33,305 nucleotides of DNA from Henriciella sp. (lineage in GTDB: Bacteria > Pseudomonadota > Alphaproteobacteria > Caulobacterales > Hyphomonadaceae): NCBI GenBank assembly GCA_002733705.1, contig NVWP01000009.1, positions 1 through 33,305 of the forward strand, given 5' to 3'. The notes beneath the pieces are model-generated. The model saw nothing but the letters and a program-made list of their open reading frames with translations. It was not told the origin of the DNA and did not search any database. A program made the translations under genes and the position numbers. This document shows, piece by piece, positions 15,797 to 25,888 of the stretch (position 1 is the stretch's first letter; each line of letters starts with the position of its first letter).

Positions 15797-17734
15797 CTAG
15801 ATTTCCTCAAGCTCGACGAGCATCACACCTTCGGCAACCTGTTCCCCCACTTCGGCGCCCACTGCCTTCACGACCCCGTCGCGGGGTGCTTTCAGGCTGT
15901 GCTCCATCTTCATGGCTTCCATCACGGCGAGCGTTTGGTCTCTGGAAACCTCATCGCCCGGCTGGACACGAAGGTCGATGACCTTGCCCGGCATGGGGGC
16001 CGAGACCTTGTCGCCGCCTGCAATGGCTTCGGCTTCGGCCTCATAATCCGGGATGTCGACGAGTACCGTGTCGCCATCGATGCCCACGGCGAAGCTGTGA
16101 TCGGTAATGGAGACCGCCGGCATGATGACGGGCGCCTCGGCCGGGTCTGGCGTGATCTCGGCAATCTCACCATCCAGTTTAAGGCGCATGGACCGGCGCG
16201 CCGGCGCGTTCATCCGCCAGCCATCCCTGCGATCAAACGGGCCATCATCGCCAGGCCTCATCAGCGCATGTGCGACGAGGCGCCCGGCGGCCTCACGCGT
16301 GTCGAGCTTTGGCTGGGTCAGCGCATCGATCTCATCGGCGATCCAGTTCACATGATGCTCACCGGAGCGGAAGACCGGATGGTCGAGGCAGCGTTTCAGA
16401 AAGCCGATATTGCTGGGAATGCCGGCCACGATACTCTCGCCGAGACTATCGGCCAGCGCATCGACAGCACTCTCGCGGTCCCAGCCTTTCACGATGGCTT
16501 TCGCAATCATGGAATCGTAGACCGCTGGCACGGTATCGCCTGCGCCAAAGCCGCTATCGAGCCGGTAGAGGATGAGATCATCCTCCAGACTGCCCTCCGG
16601 CGCACCGGCGCTGCTTTCCGACAAACGCTCCACATCGCCCAGGCTGAACGCATAGAGCCGCCCTGCCCCGGGCCGGAAATTGTCGGCCGGGTCCTCAGCA
16701 CAGATGCGGGCCTCGATTGCGTGTCCGTTCAGCGGGATATCGCCCTGTTCCAGCGGCAGTTTTTCGCCTGAAGCAACACGCAGCTGCCATTCAACAAGGT
16801 CTGTACCGGTGATGAGTTCCGTCACGGGATGCTCAACCTGGAGGCGGGTATTCATCTCAAGGAAGAAAAAGGTGTCCTTCGCTAGGGGGCGGGTGCCATC
16901 GACGATGAATTCGACGGTGCCAGCCCCCTGGTAGCCAACCGCTTTCGCCAGGCTGACGGCTGCGCCGGTCATGGCGGCACGCACATCCTCGGGCATGCCG
17001 GGCGCGGGGGCTTCCTCAACCACTTTCTGCCGGCGGCGCTGCAAGGAACAGTCACGCTCATAGAGATGGACGGCGCCTCCATGGCTGTCACCGAAGACCT
17101 GAACCTCGATATGGCGTGGCCGCTCGACGAGTTTTTCCAGCATCACACGGCCATCGCCGAAAGAGGATTTTGCTTCGCGCACGGCGCTTTCCAGTTCGCC
17201 GGCGAGGTCTTCGCGTCTCGACACCAGACGGATACCACGCCCGCCGCCCCCGGCCACGGCCTTGATCAATAGCGGATAGCCGATCCGCTCGGCTTCCCCT
17301 TCCAGCGTGCCGGCATCCTGCGCCTCGCCGCGATAGCCGGGCAAGACCGGCACGCCAGCCTCTTCGGCAATGCGCTTGGCCTCATCCTTGAGCCCCATGG
17401 ACCGGATCGTCTCAGCCGTCGGCCCAACCCAGATGAGCCCGGCTTTGACAACGGCGTCCGCGAAGTCTGCATTCTCTGACAGGAAGCCATAGCCCGGATG
17501 GATGGCCTCGGCGCCAGCCGCCTTCGCAGCGTCAATGATGCGATCGCCTTTCAGGTAGCTTTCAGTGGCCGGGGCGGCGCCAATGTGGACAGCCTCATCC
17601 GCCATGGCGACGTGCCGGGCATAGACATCAGCATCGGAATAGACAGCCACCGTGCGCACGCCGAGGCGCTTGCAGGTCTCTATGATCCGGCAGGCAATCT
17701 CACCCCGGTTCGCGATCAGCAGGCTGTTCAGCAT
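15797..17734 (-). CDS. liuD: Methylcrotonyl-CoA carboxylase alpha subunit (biotin carboxylase + biotin carrier)
   Basis: Carboxylates its covalently bound biotin with ATP and bicarbonate; the beta subunit then transfers the carboxyl to 3-methylcrotonyl-CoA in leucine breakdown. 645 residues: biotin carboxylase domain (about 1-445, SLLIANRGEIACRI at the start, the glycine-rich KAVAGGGGRGIR loop and FFLEMNTRLQVEHPVTE), a linker region, and a C-terminal biotinyl domain with EAMKMEH (biotin Lys609). ATG 17734 has AAAGGA upstream and lies inside the 3' end of the DUF817 gene (35-base overlap). Sequence alone could fit other acyl-CoA carboxylases; the nearby liuB and liuC genes and isovaleryl-CoA dehydrogenase favour methylcrotonyl-CoA. 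Confidence 0.92.
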   Translation of the reverse strand: MLNSLLIANRGEIACRIIETCKRLGVRTVAVYSDADVYARHVAMADEAVHIGAAPATESYLKGDRIIDAAKAAGAEAIHPGYGFLSENADFADAVVKAGLIWVGPTAETIRSMGLKDEAKRIAEEAGVPVLPGYRGEAQDAGTLEGEAERIGYPLLIKAVAGGGGRGIRLVSRREDLAGELESAVREAKSSFGDGRVMLEKLVERPRHIEVQVFGDSHGGAVHLYERDCSLQRRRQKVVEEAPAPGMPEDVRAAMTGAAVSLAKAVGYQGAGTVEFIVDGTRPLAKDTFFFLEMNTRLQVEHPVTELITGTDLVEWQLRVASGEKLPLEQGDIPLNGHAIEARICAEDPADNFRPGAGRLYAFSLGDVERLSESSAGAPEGSLEDDLILYRLDSGFGAGDTVPAVYDSMIAKAIVKGWDRESAVDALADSLGESIVAGIPSNIGFLKRCLDHPVFRSGEHHVNWIADEIDALTQPKLDTREAAGRLVAHALMRPGDDGPFDRRDGWRMNAPARRSMRLKLDGEIAEITPDPAEAPVIMPAVSITDHSFAVGIDGDTVLVDIPDYEAEAEAIAGGDKVSAPMPGKVIDLRVQPGDEVSRDQTLAVMEAMKMEHSLKAPRDGVVKAVGAEVGEQVAEGVMLVELEEI

Positions 17735-18581
17735 CTTGTCCTTTCCGGTGCCGGTGGATCAGGGCCACCAGCACGAAACTTATGATCATCAGCAGGTACC
17801 AAGAGCCGAATTTTGCCGGAGAGACAAGTTTCCAGGCTGACTCCTGCCCTGGATAGCTCCAGGCCCGCGCAAGTGTTCCAATATTTTCGGCAAACCAGAT
17901 AAAAAGTGCAACCAGGCCAAAACCGATGATCAGAGGCATGGGCCTGTAGGCCCGGTCAGGCCTGAACCAGACCACACAGCGCCCGTAGATCAGGACGGTC
18001 GCGGCGAAGAGGCCATTGCGGATATCCAGCGTAAAATGGTGGGTGAAGAAATTGAGATAGATCGCAGCCGCCAGAAGCGCCTGCAGCCAGAGCGGCGGAA
18101 AGCGGTCAAACCGGAAATCGAAAAGCCGCCACACCCGTGCGAGATAGCTGCCGACCGCCGCATACATGAAGCCTGAATAGAGCGGCACACCGCCGATCCG
18201 CAGGAAACTGTCTTCGGGGTAGACCCAGCTGCCCGCATGGGTCTTGAACAGCTCCATGATCGTGCCGACGATGTGAAACGCCAGAATGACCCTGGCTTCC
18301 TCCAGACTTTCCAGACCCGTGGCGATCAACACGATCTGGATGAGGACTGCTGCGATGACCAGAAAGTCGTAGCGGCTGAGCCAGGCGTCTTCGGGGTAAT
18401 AGAGGTGAGTGCCCAGCATAAGGGCCAGCAAGAGCCCGCCGAAGATGCAGGCCCAGCCCTGCTTGATGCCGAAACTCAGAAACTCGAACAGCGCTGTCGA
18501 CCAGGCCCCGCGCACAAGACGCTGCCTGATCCTCTCTCGCCTCGCCGAAAGCCAGTCCTGCCATTGGGTCCATGTCCACAT
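17700..18581 (-). CDS. DUF817 integral membrane protein
   Basis: Inner-membrane protein of 293 residues with about eight hydrophobic helices and a cytoplasmic basic N-terminus. It matches DUF817, with FLSFGIKQGWACIFGG, FKTHAGSWVYPE and PLYSGFMYAAVGSY as recognisable elements. Conserved charged and aromatic residues inside the helices suggest transport or a lipid-related activity, but no function is established. It lies 109 bases downstream of liuC and overlaps the carboxylase alpha gene by 35 bases, so translational coupling is likely. Its presence inside a leucine-degradation cluster has no obvious biochemical explanation. Confidence 0.88.
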   Translation of the reverse strand: MWTWTQWQDWLSARRERIRQRLVRGAWSTALFEFLSFGIKQGWACIFGGLLLALMLGTHLYYPEDAWLSRYDFLVIAAVLIQIVLIATGLESLEEARVILAFHIVGTIMELFKTHAGSWVYPEDSFLRIGGVPLYSGFMYAAVGSYLARVWRLFDFRFDRFPPLWLQALLAAAIYLNFFTHHFTLDIRNGLFAATVLIYGRCVVWFRPDRAYRPMPLIIGFGLVALFIWFAENIGTLARAWSYPGQESAWKLVSPAKFGSWYLLMIISFVLVALIHRHRKGQDAEQPADREPG

Positions 18582-18690
18582 GACAGGCTGTCTCGCTTTT
18601 CAACAAGGCACCTGAATGGCGCCTATAAGGTCATCTGTGCACTCAAAAGCCGGTTTTGAGGCGCGTTGCACAGGCCTCTCCCCACCCGAT

Positions 18691-19482
18691 CTATTCAGTC
18701 CAGCTGGGCTTGCGCTTTTCAAGGAATGCCGTGAGGCCTTCCTTGCCTTCATCGCTGGCACGGCGGGCCGCGATGCGCTTTGCGGTCTCATGGCTGAGGC
18801 CCTGATCGATCTCGACGCCTGCGAAATCCTGGACGAGGCGTTTGCTGTCATGGATGGCACCGGGCGCGGCCTTGCTGGCGAGGTCCGCGAGATATTCCTC
18901 CATCTGCAGAAGGCCCTCATCGGTTTCGACGACATATTGAACAAGGCCGATCCGCTCTGCGAAGGCGGCGTCGAAGCTTTCTGCCGAAACGAAAAGCGCC
19001 TTCGCCCAGCGCGGCCCGATGGCAGAGATGACAAAGGGACTGATCGTTGCCGGCGTCAGACCAAGGCGCACCTCTGAGAAGCGGAACTTGGTATCCTGCA
19101 TGGCGACCGCGATATCGCAGGCGGCCACCAGCCCTGCCCCGCCGCCCATGACGGCCCCATGGACCAGCGCCACGGTCATCTGAGGCAGATTGGCAAGCTT
19201 GCGCAGCATTTCGGCCAGCTTGTAGGCGTCCTCTTCATTCTCATGGCGGGTATAGTCGGCCGCCGCTTTCATCCATTCCAGATCAGCCCCGGCTGAAAAG
19301 CTCGGCCCGTTGCCGCGCAGGATGACCATGCGGATGGTGGTCTGTTCTTCCAGCGTCTCCAGCGCATCGGTCAGCTCATCGATGACAATGGCGTTGAAGG
19401 CATTGTGTTTTTCGGGCCGGTCGAGGGTAATGATGGCAATGCCACCCGGCGTCGCATCAAGCGAAATGGTCTGGTAGGCCAT
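18691..19482 (-). CDS. liuC: Enoyl-CoA hydratase family protein, probable methylglutaconyl-CoA hydratase
   Basis: Crotonase-fold enzyme of 263 residues. It would hydrate 3-methylglutaconyl-CoA, the product of methylcrotonyl-CoA carboxylase, to HMG-CoA. Motifs: ITLDRPEKHNAFN, oxyanion-hole segment FSAGADLEWMK (the DLEWM form is common in LiuC/AUH-type proteins), HGAVMGGGAGLVAACDIA, and FRFSEVRLGLTPATISPFV. ATG 19482 has AGGAGA upstream. Position between the carboxylase subunits supports the leucine-pathway assignment; a generic enoyl-CoA hydratase cannot be excluded from sequence alone. Confidence 0.9.
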   Translation of the reverse strand: MAYQTISLDATPGGIAIITLDRPEKHNAFNAIVIDELTDALETLEEQTTIRMVILRGNGPSFSAGADLEWMKAAADYTRHENEEDAYKLAEMLRKLANLPQMTVALVHGAVMGGGAGLVAACDIAVAMQDTKFRFSEVRLGLTPATISPFVISAIGPRWAKALFVSAESFDAAFAERIGLVQYVVETDEGLLQMEEYLADLASKAAPGAIHDSKRLVQDFAGVEIDQGLSHETAKRIAARRASDEGKEGLTAFLEKRKPSWTE

Positions 19483-19542
19483 TGAGGTCTCCTGTGATCT
19501 GGAAGCGAAACTAGGCGCGATTGGCCGTCTTGAAAACGCCTG

Positions 19543-20634
19543 TCAGCTGTCGCGCGCAGCCTGCCGGTAATGGCTGTCCTTGCGCAGGGCCGGTTTCTCC
19601 ACCAGCCACCAGAGAAGAAAGCTTGCAGCCACAGTCAGAACGGCTGCCGCCGCAAAGCCGATGGAGGGACCAGCGGCGCTGAAGACACCGGCCATAACAA
19701 TCATCTGAATGATGGGGAAATGCGCGATATAGAGCCCATAGCTGATATCGCCGAACCGAGCTGCATTGAGCACCGGTCCCGGTGCGAATGCCGCCCAGGC
19801 GATGAGGCCGGCCAGTCCTGCCGCGCGCAGCGGCTCCAGCCAGGGCAGCCACGAGGCCGCGAAGAGGACGAAACCAACGAGCCCGAACCGGCCGGGACGG
19901 GTCTTGACCTGATCCCACATCAGCCAGAGCGCCATGCCGCTGGCAAAGAAAGCCATCTGTCCGGGTAGCTGGCGGGCGATCTGGGGGCCATAGGCATTGA
20001 GCATCCCCGCCACACCGTCCCCCTCCAGAATGGCCGGGACCAGCAGCCGCCACGCTTCGCCCGCGACATAGAGGACAAGAAGCACTACCCAACCCCCTCT
20101 GCCGGCCAAACGCATCAGGGCGGCAATGACCGGCAAGGCCAGATAGAACATCACCTCGATCTTGAGGGTCCAGAGCGCGCCATTGACCTCCTCAAAGCGC
20201 TGGCCCTGAAACAGCCCTGGCAGCTCGGGCGACAGAAAGTTCAGGAAGACGAGATTGGCGCCGAGATAATGGGCGATCTGAGCCAGAGCGCCCGGCCCGG
20301 CAATAATGAGGCTAACCAGTGCAGGCAGGAGGATGATAACGGCATAGGCGGGATACAACCTGCGGACCCGTTTACCCGCATAATCCGCCAGATCATCCGC
20401 CCGCGCCAGAGACCCGAAGACAAGCGCGCCGGACACAATGAAGAAGCCTTCGATGCAGAGCTCGGCAAGGTGGGAGAGCACGTTCTCAAGATCAGAAAGC
20501 GGTGCGATCGCCGACAGGGCCACGGCGTGGAAAACGGCGACACCGCCGGCAAAGAGCAGACGCAGCAGATCGAAACGGTTGGTGGCCAGCGCCTCGCCTC
20601 CAGTCAGGTGCAACAAGGCCTGACCGGGTGACAT
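19543..20634 (-). CDS. Acyltransferase-3 (OafA/YrhL-type) membrane protein
   Basis: Integral membrane O-acyltransferase family protein of 363 residues with about ten hydrophobic helices. Family features include RFDLLRLLFAGGVAVFHA with the conserved His near residue 36, GFFIVSGALVFGS, the Arg-rich loop YAGKRVRRLYPAY, a WTLKIEVMFYL segment near 155, and SYGLYIAHFPI in the C-terminal part, ending VEKPALRKDS. Such enzymes acylate surface sugars or lipids using cytoplasmic acyl-CoA. It lies between the flavodoxin-fold gene and liuC on the same strand with gaps of 44 and 60 bases, so cotranscription is likely. The acceptor is unknown. Confidence 0.9.
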   Translation of the reverse strand: MSPGQALLHLTGGEALATNRFDLLRLLFAGGVAVFHAVALSAIAPLSDLENVLSHLAELCIEGFFIVSGALVFGSLARADDLADYAGKRVRRLYPAYAVIILLPALVSLIIAGPGALAQIAHYLGANLVFLNFLSPELPGLFQGQRFEEVNGALWTLKIEVMFYLALPVIAALMRLAGRGGWVVLLVLYVAGEAWRLLVPAILEGDGVAGMLNAYGPQIARQLPGQMAFFASGMALWLMWDQVKTRPGRFGLVGFVLFAASWLPWLEPLRAAGLAGLIAWAAFAPGPVLNAARFGDISYGLYIAHFPIIQMIVMAGVFSAAGPSIGFAAAAVLTVAASFLLWWLVEKPALRKDSHYRQAARDS

Positions 20635-20678
20635 GGCTTCCGTCTGCTTGCAAGGAAAACAGGAGGGAGAAAACCCGC

Positions 20679-21260
20679 TTATTCAGCCCTTTGGCCGAGC
20701 AGATCTATTTTCCGAAACCATTTTTGCCGTGCCTCATCACCCGCCTGTTCAACGCCGCCAAGGATGGTGTGGCGAACCGGTTTGAACCCCGATATCCCGA
20801 ACAGGCCCCGCTCCAGTGCTTTCAGGGCGCCGGCATCAAAAACCAGACTGTAGACCGGCCCCGGCATGCCCATGGTGATTATGGTCCGGGCCGATTTGCC
20901 TTTCATCATCTGCTTCGGCCAGTTTCGTGAACTGTTGGCCGCCGCAAGAAAGAAGTTCCCGCACGCCGCCAGCTCCAGAAAGGCTTTCGCCCTGGCCGGC
21001 ATATTGCCAAGCCATAGGGGAAAGACCAGGCAGACATGATCGGCCCGCGCAATCTTCTCACGTTCCGACAGGACCGGCTCGGGAGGCGCTATCTCGAAAT
21101 CGCTGACCTTTTCGAGAAAACCGAATTCGAGTTGCGCAAGATCGATACGCTCGATGTCATGCCCCGCCTTTCGCGCGCCTTGTTCGTAGGCATCAGCCAG
21201 CGCATGACAGAGGTGGTCGGCCGCATCGGGATGTGCATCGATCAGGCAGATACGGGTCAC
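20679..21260 (-). CDS. Flavodoxin-fold NAD(P)H oxidoreductase (NQO/KefF-like)
   Basis: Soluble FMN/FAD-dependent reductase family protein of 193 residues. The N-terminus ICLIDAHPDAADHLC is the flavin-phosphate loop region, and ADHVCLVFPLWLGNMPARAKAFLE is the conserved second block of NAD(P)H:quinone oxidoreductase and KefF-type proteins. The start is set at GTG 21260, because AAGGAG (21271-21276) lies 10 bases upstream and the protein then begins just before the first beta strand. The in-frame ATG 21290 has no Shine-Dalgarno. It lies 77 bases downstream of liuB. Its substrate and its link to leucine degradation are unknown. Confidence 0.85.
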   Translation of the reverse strand: MTRICLIDAHPDAADHLCHALADAYEQGARKAGHDIERIDLAQLEFGFLEKVSDFEIAPPEPVLSEREKIARADHVCLVFPLWLGNMPARAKAFLELAACGNFFLAAANSSRNWPKQMMKGKSARTIITMGMPGPVYSLVFDAGALKALERGLFGISGFKPVRHTILGGVEQAGDEARQKWFRKIDLLGQRAE

Positions 21261-21270
21261 GGCGAACGAT

Positions 21271-21276
21271 CTCCTT
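21271..21276 (-). promoter_or_regulatory. Shine-Dalgarno that points to a GTG start
   Basis: AAGGAG on the minus strand, 10 bases before GTG 21260 of the flavodoxin-fold gene. It falls inside the alternative reading from ATG 21290. Confidence 0.55.
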
Positions 21277-21337
21277 GAAGGGAAGACCATTGTGCGCAGA
21301 CGTCTTGCGGACCGGAATCCGTATCAGTGCGTATCGG

Positions 21338-22945
<1,608 letters not shown>

Positions 22946-23016
22946 TGGCCCTCCCGGAGACTGTTTCTTGCAGACCTATCGCCGGTTGAGGGCAATGTCA
23001 TCCCGCGGCGGTTATC

Positions 23017-23036
23017 GCGCTGACATATATCAGCGC
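23017..23036. promoter_or_regulatory. Palindrome in the liuB/patatin intergenic region
   Basis: GCGCTGA-catata-TCAGCGC is a perfect 7-bp inverted repeat with an AT-only-centred 6-base spacer, 72 bases upstream of liuB and 61 bases upstream of the divergent patatin gene. It is a plausible operator for either gene; no regulator gene is adjacent. Confidence 0.45.
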
Positions 23037-23097
23037 CATTAGGCCGCTTCAGAAAGGTCTTTTCACAAGCTTCCCGAGCGAACACACTGGCAGGCAA

Positions 23098-24918
23098 ATG
23101 AGTCTCGATATTTCGCCAACACTGAAGTCGATCCCCATTCTCGGGGACGTTCCCAAACGCGCCCTGAAAGCGGCCGGGCGCGAGGCAAAATGGTTTGCGC
23201 TGCCGGCCGGCTGGGAATTGTTCAAGGCGGGCGAAATCTCCGACTCTATCTATTTCGTGCTTTCCGGCTCCCTCGGCGCCTTCCAGGCCATGCCGGACGG
23301 TCGTTCCGACTTCCTCGGCCATATTCGCGCGGGCGAGCCCGTGGGGGAAATGGCCCTTTTCGAAGGCGCCGTCGATGAGGATGGCGACGGGCTGCCGGAC
23401 AATGCGCCCCATACGAGCTCGGTCTACGCCTTGCGAGATTCGGAAGTCCTGGAGATTTCACGCAAGGGCTTTGACCGGATCACCAAAGCCGATCCCGACA
23501 TCCTGTCTTCGATGATCCGTGTGATGTTGATGCGGTTGAGGGAGGGCCGCAAACCCAATCGCCGCAATGCGCCCAAAGTATTTGCCCTGGTCGCGACGTC
23601 GCCAACCATCGATCTCGAACTGAGGGCCGAGGCCCTGCAGAAGGCGCTTCAGCGGTTCAATATGAACTGCCGCATCATCGATGAAGCCGAAGGGCGCGAC
23701 AAACCCACAGGCTATTTCGACGAGCTGGAAGCCAATTACGATATTGTGATGCTGGTGACGTCTGTCGGGGATTCCTCCTGGTTCCGGCTGTCGACCCGTC
23801 AGGCCGACCGGGTGTGGGTCTTCGGGCGGGCCGATGCGCGCCCGTCCAACCCTCTCCTGCCCTCACACGACTCGCCGGCCAGCACGCTTCAACTGGTCGA
23901 CATGATCCTTCTTCATCACAGTTCCCAGCGGCCTGCCTCCCAGCCTGCGGACTGGCTGGACGCATCTGGCGCGGCAAGGCTGTTTCACTGGCATGGTCTC
24001 AACACGCCAAGCTGTGAGCGCCTTGCCCGTGTCATGGCCGGGCGCTCAACCGGGGTTATCCTGTCGGGGGGCGGAGCGCGGGCCTATGCCCATATCGGCG
24101 TCGTCCGTGCCCTGCGGGAAGCTGAGATTCCCATCGACTTTGCGGGCGGGGCATCCATGGGGGCGGTCGTGGCCGCCTGTGTCGCCATGGGCTGGCCGGA
24201 TGACGAGATCGAAAGGCGTATCCGCAAGGCTTTCGTGGAATCCAACCCCCTCGGCGACTACAATCTGCCGGTCATTTCCCTCATTCGCGGCAAACGCGTG
24301 AACCGGCGGCTGGAAGAGCATTTCGGCGATGTGGATATCGACGATCTGCACATTCCCTTCTTTGCCGTCTCTACCAATCTCACCGATGGGACCTACCGCG
24401 TTCACCGGCGCGGGCAGCTGCGCACAGCGCTTCGCGCGACGATCTCCCTTCCGGGGATTCTGCCACCGGTCGTGCATAATGGAGAAGTGCTGGTCGATGG
24501 TGCCGTGCTCAACAATTTCCCCACGGATGTGATGCGCGAACTGCATCGGGGCGTCGTCATCGGGTCGGACGTCGCCCGTGCACCGGAAGGCCTCAAGGCC
24601 GAGGATTTCGTCAATCCGCCCGGCTTCTTTGAATGGGTATGGAAACACGGCTTTTCATCGGCCCCGCCCATCGCAGGCCTGCTCATGCGGTCAGCTACGT
24701 TGAAGGTGAATCCCAGCGCAGGCCGTGCCCTCGTGGACATGCTGATCTTGCCGGAGCTGCGGGACATCGAACTGCGTGACTGGACCGCTTTCGAGGAGGC
24801 GGTCGAAGCGGGCTACACCGCCGCCCAGAAGGCGATTGCCAAAGGCTCGCTGACCGAATTCTGCTACGGACCGGGGAGCGCCGCCAGACCCAAGGGCGTG
24901 GATCTGCACGAGGTCTGA
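23098..24918 (+). CDS. Patatin-like phospholipase with N-terminal cyclic-nucleotide-binding-like domain (NTE type)
   Basis: Serine lipid hydrolase of 606 residues resembling neuropathy target esterase. The N-terminal cNMP-binding-like domain spans about 10-150 with GE at 83-84. The patatin domain spans about 318-490: oxyanion GGGARA at 324-329, nucleophile S353 in GASMG, and catalytic D468 in DGA. A linker of unassigned fold (about 158-300) joins them. Oddly, the phosphate-binding cassette has an insertion of about 12 residues holding DEDGDGLPD (93-101), and the usual Arg is replaced by H105 (HTSSV), so cyclic nucleotide binding is doubtful. No membrane helix is clear. It is divergent from liuB. 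No nucleotide cyclase of the CBASS type is nearby, so an immune role is not supported. Confidence 0.92.
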   Translation: MSLDISPTLKSIPILGDVPKRALKAAGREAKWFALPAGWELFKAGEISDSIYFVLSGSLGAFQAMPDGRSDFLGHIRAGEPVGEMALFEGAVDEDGDGLPDNAPHTSSVYALRDSEVLEISRKGFDRITKADPDILSSMIRVMLMRLREGRKPNRRNAPKVFALVATSPTIDLELRAEALQKALQRFNMNCRIIDEAEGRDKPTGYFDELEANYDIVMLVTSVGDSSWFRLSTRQADRVWVFGRADARPSNPLLPSHDSPASTLQLVDMILLHHSSQRPASQPADWLDASGAARLFHWHGLNTPSCERLARVMAGRSTGVILSGGGARAYAHIGVVRALREAEIPIDFAGGASMGAVVAACVAMGWPDDEIERRIRKAFVESNPLGDYNLPVISLIRGKRVNRRLEEHFGDVDIDDLHIPFFAVSTNLTDGTYRVHRRGQLRTALRATISLPGILPPVVHNGEVLVDGAVLNNFPTDVMRELHRGVVIGSDVARAPEGLKAEDFVNPPGFFEWVWKHGFSSAPPIAGLLMRSATLKVNPSAGRALVDMLILPELRDIELRDWTAFEEAVEAGYTAAQKAIAKGSLTEFCYGPGSAARPKGVDLHEV

Positions 24919-24944
24919 CGGCGTCTGACCGGGGCATGTCAGGT

Positions 24945-25778
24945 CTAGGCGGCCGCGTCCCAGTCCGGTGCCCAGCTCGGGTTGATCAGGCGTTCATGAT
25001 TGGCCTTGAGCGCCGTGATGCGGCCCATCTCCTGCGGCGAGAGCTCAAAATCGTGCACATCATTGTTCTGGCGAAGATGCTCCGGTGAAGAAGAGCGGGG
25101 AATCGTGATGATGCCTGGCTGCTGGGCGAACCAGCGGATCGCGACCTGCGCCGCGCTCTTGCCATGCGCCTCGCCGATCTCTTTCAGCACGTCGCTCTCA
25201 AACACCTTGCCCTGGGCAAGCGGCGAGAACGCCGTGACGGAGGTCCCAATACCATGGGCCGCTTCCAGCACCGCCGTCTGGTCGATGAAGGGGTGATATT
25301 CGATCTGGTTTGTCAGGATCGGAGCCTCCGACAATTTCACCGCCTGCCCAAGCAGATCGACGGTGAAATTGGATACACCAATGTGTTTTGTGAGGCCCTT
25401 CTTGCGGACATCATTGAGGGCCCCGATGGTCTCTTCAAGTGGGACATCCTTGTTTGGCCAGTGAAGAAGGATGAGGTCGGCATAGTCTGTCCCGAGCCGA
25501 TCAACGCTTTTCTCGACCGACTCCTGCAGGTCGCCATCCTTGAATTCCGACATCCACACCTTGGTGGTCACCCAGAGGTCCTCGCGCGGAAGCTGGGCAT
25601 CCTTGATGCCACGGCCAACGGCTTTCTCGTTTTCATAGGCCTGCGCCGTATCGATCATCCGGTAACCGGCCTCAATCGCCTTGGAGACGCACTCATGTGC
25701 GGTGTCGTCCTTCAGTTTCCAGGTGCCGAAACCGATGACCGGAATGTCGACGCCGAAATGCTTTGTTGTGAGGGTCAT
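24945..25778 (-). CDS. Aldo/keto reductase (2,5-diketo-D-gluconate reductase-like)
   Basis: NADPH-dependent carbonyl reductase of 277 residues with a TIM-barrel fold. The catalytic tetrad is complete: D43 and Y48 (DTAQAYENE), K73 (TTKVW) and H106 (LLHWPNKD). The C-terminal cofactor segment TIPRSSSPEHLRQN is also present. ATG 25778 is chosen because AAAAGG (25785-25790) then lies 6 bases upstream; using the ATG at 25784 would leave no spacing. It is convergent with the patatin gene (26 bases apart, no terminator hairpin seen) and divergent from the APC permease. Closest in style to DkgA/DkgB and YvgN; the real substrate is unknown. Confidence 0.94.
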   Translation of the reverse strand: MTLTTKHFGVDIPVIGFGTWKLKDDTAHECVSKAIEAGYRMIDTAQAYENEKAVGRGIKDAQLPREDLWVTTKVWMSEFKDGDLQESVEKSVDRLGTDYADLILLHWPNKDVPLEETIGALNDVRKKGLTKHIGVSNFTVDLLGQAVKLSEAPILTNQIEYHPFIDQTAVLEAAHGIGTSVTAFSPLAQGKVFESDVLKEIGEAHGKSAAQVAIRWFAQQPGIITIPRSSSPEHLRQNNDVHDFELSPQEMGRITALKANHERLINPSWAPDWDAAA

Positions 25779-25784
25779 TTTCAT

Positions 25785-25790
25785 CCTTTT
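25785..25790 (-). promoter_or_regulatory. Shine-Dalgarno that sets the aldo/keto reductase start
   Basis: AAAAGG directly abuts the first ATG (25784) and lies 6 bases before the second (25778), favouring the second. Confidence 0.55.
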
Positions 25791-25888
25791 ATGTTGGTGC
25801 GCTAAGCTTCACAGTCAGAAACGAAAAGGCCGCTTCGCAAGTTCCGGTCTCAATGCCGCGTTGCGGTGGGCAGAGCAGGAGACCCGAC

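Noticed and set aside
15899-16771. A 290-codon plus-strand frame over liuD
   Set aside because: Antisense shadow of the biotin carboxylase gene, without motif support.
23098-24918. Patatin protein as a CBASS-type (CapV) antiphage effector
   Set aside because: No CD-NTase, ubiquitin-like or other defence gene is adjacent, and the cNMP-domain fusion fits NTE-type housekeeping lipases.
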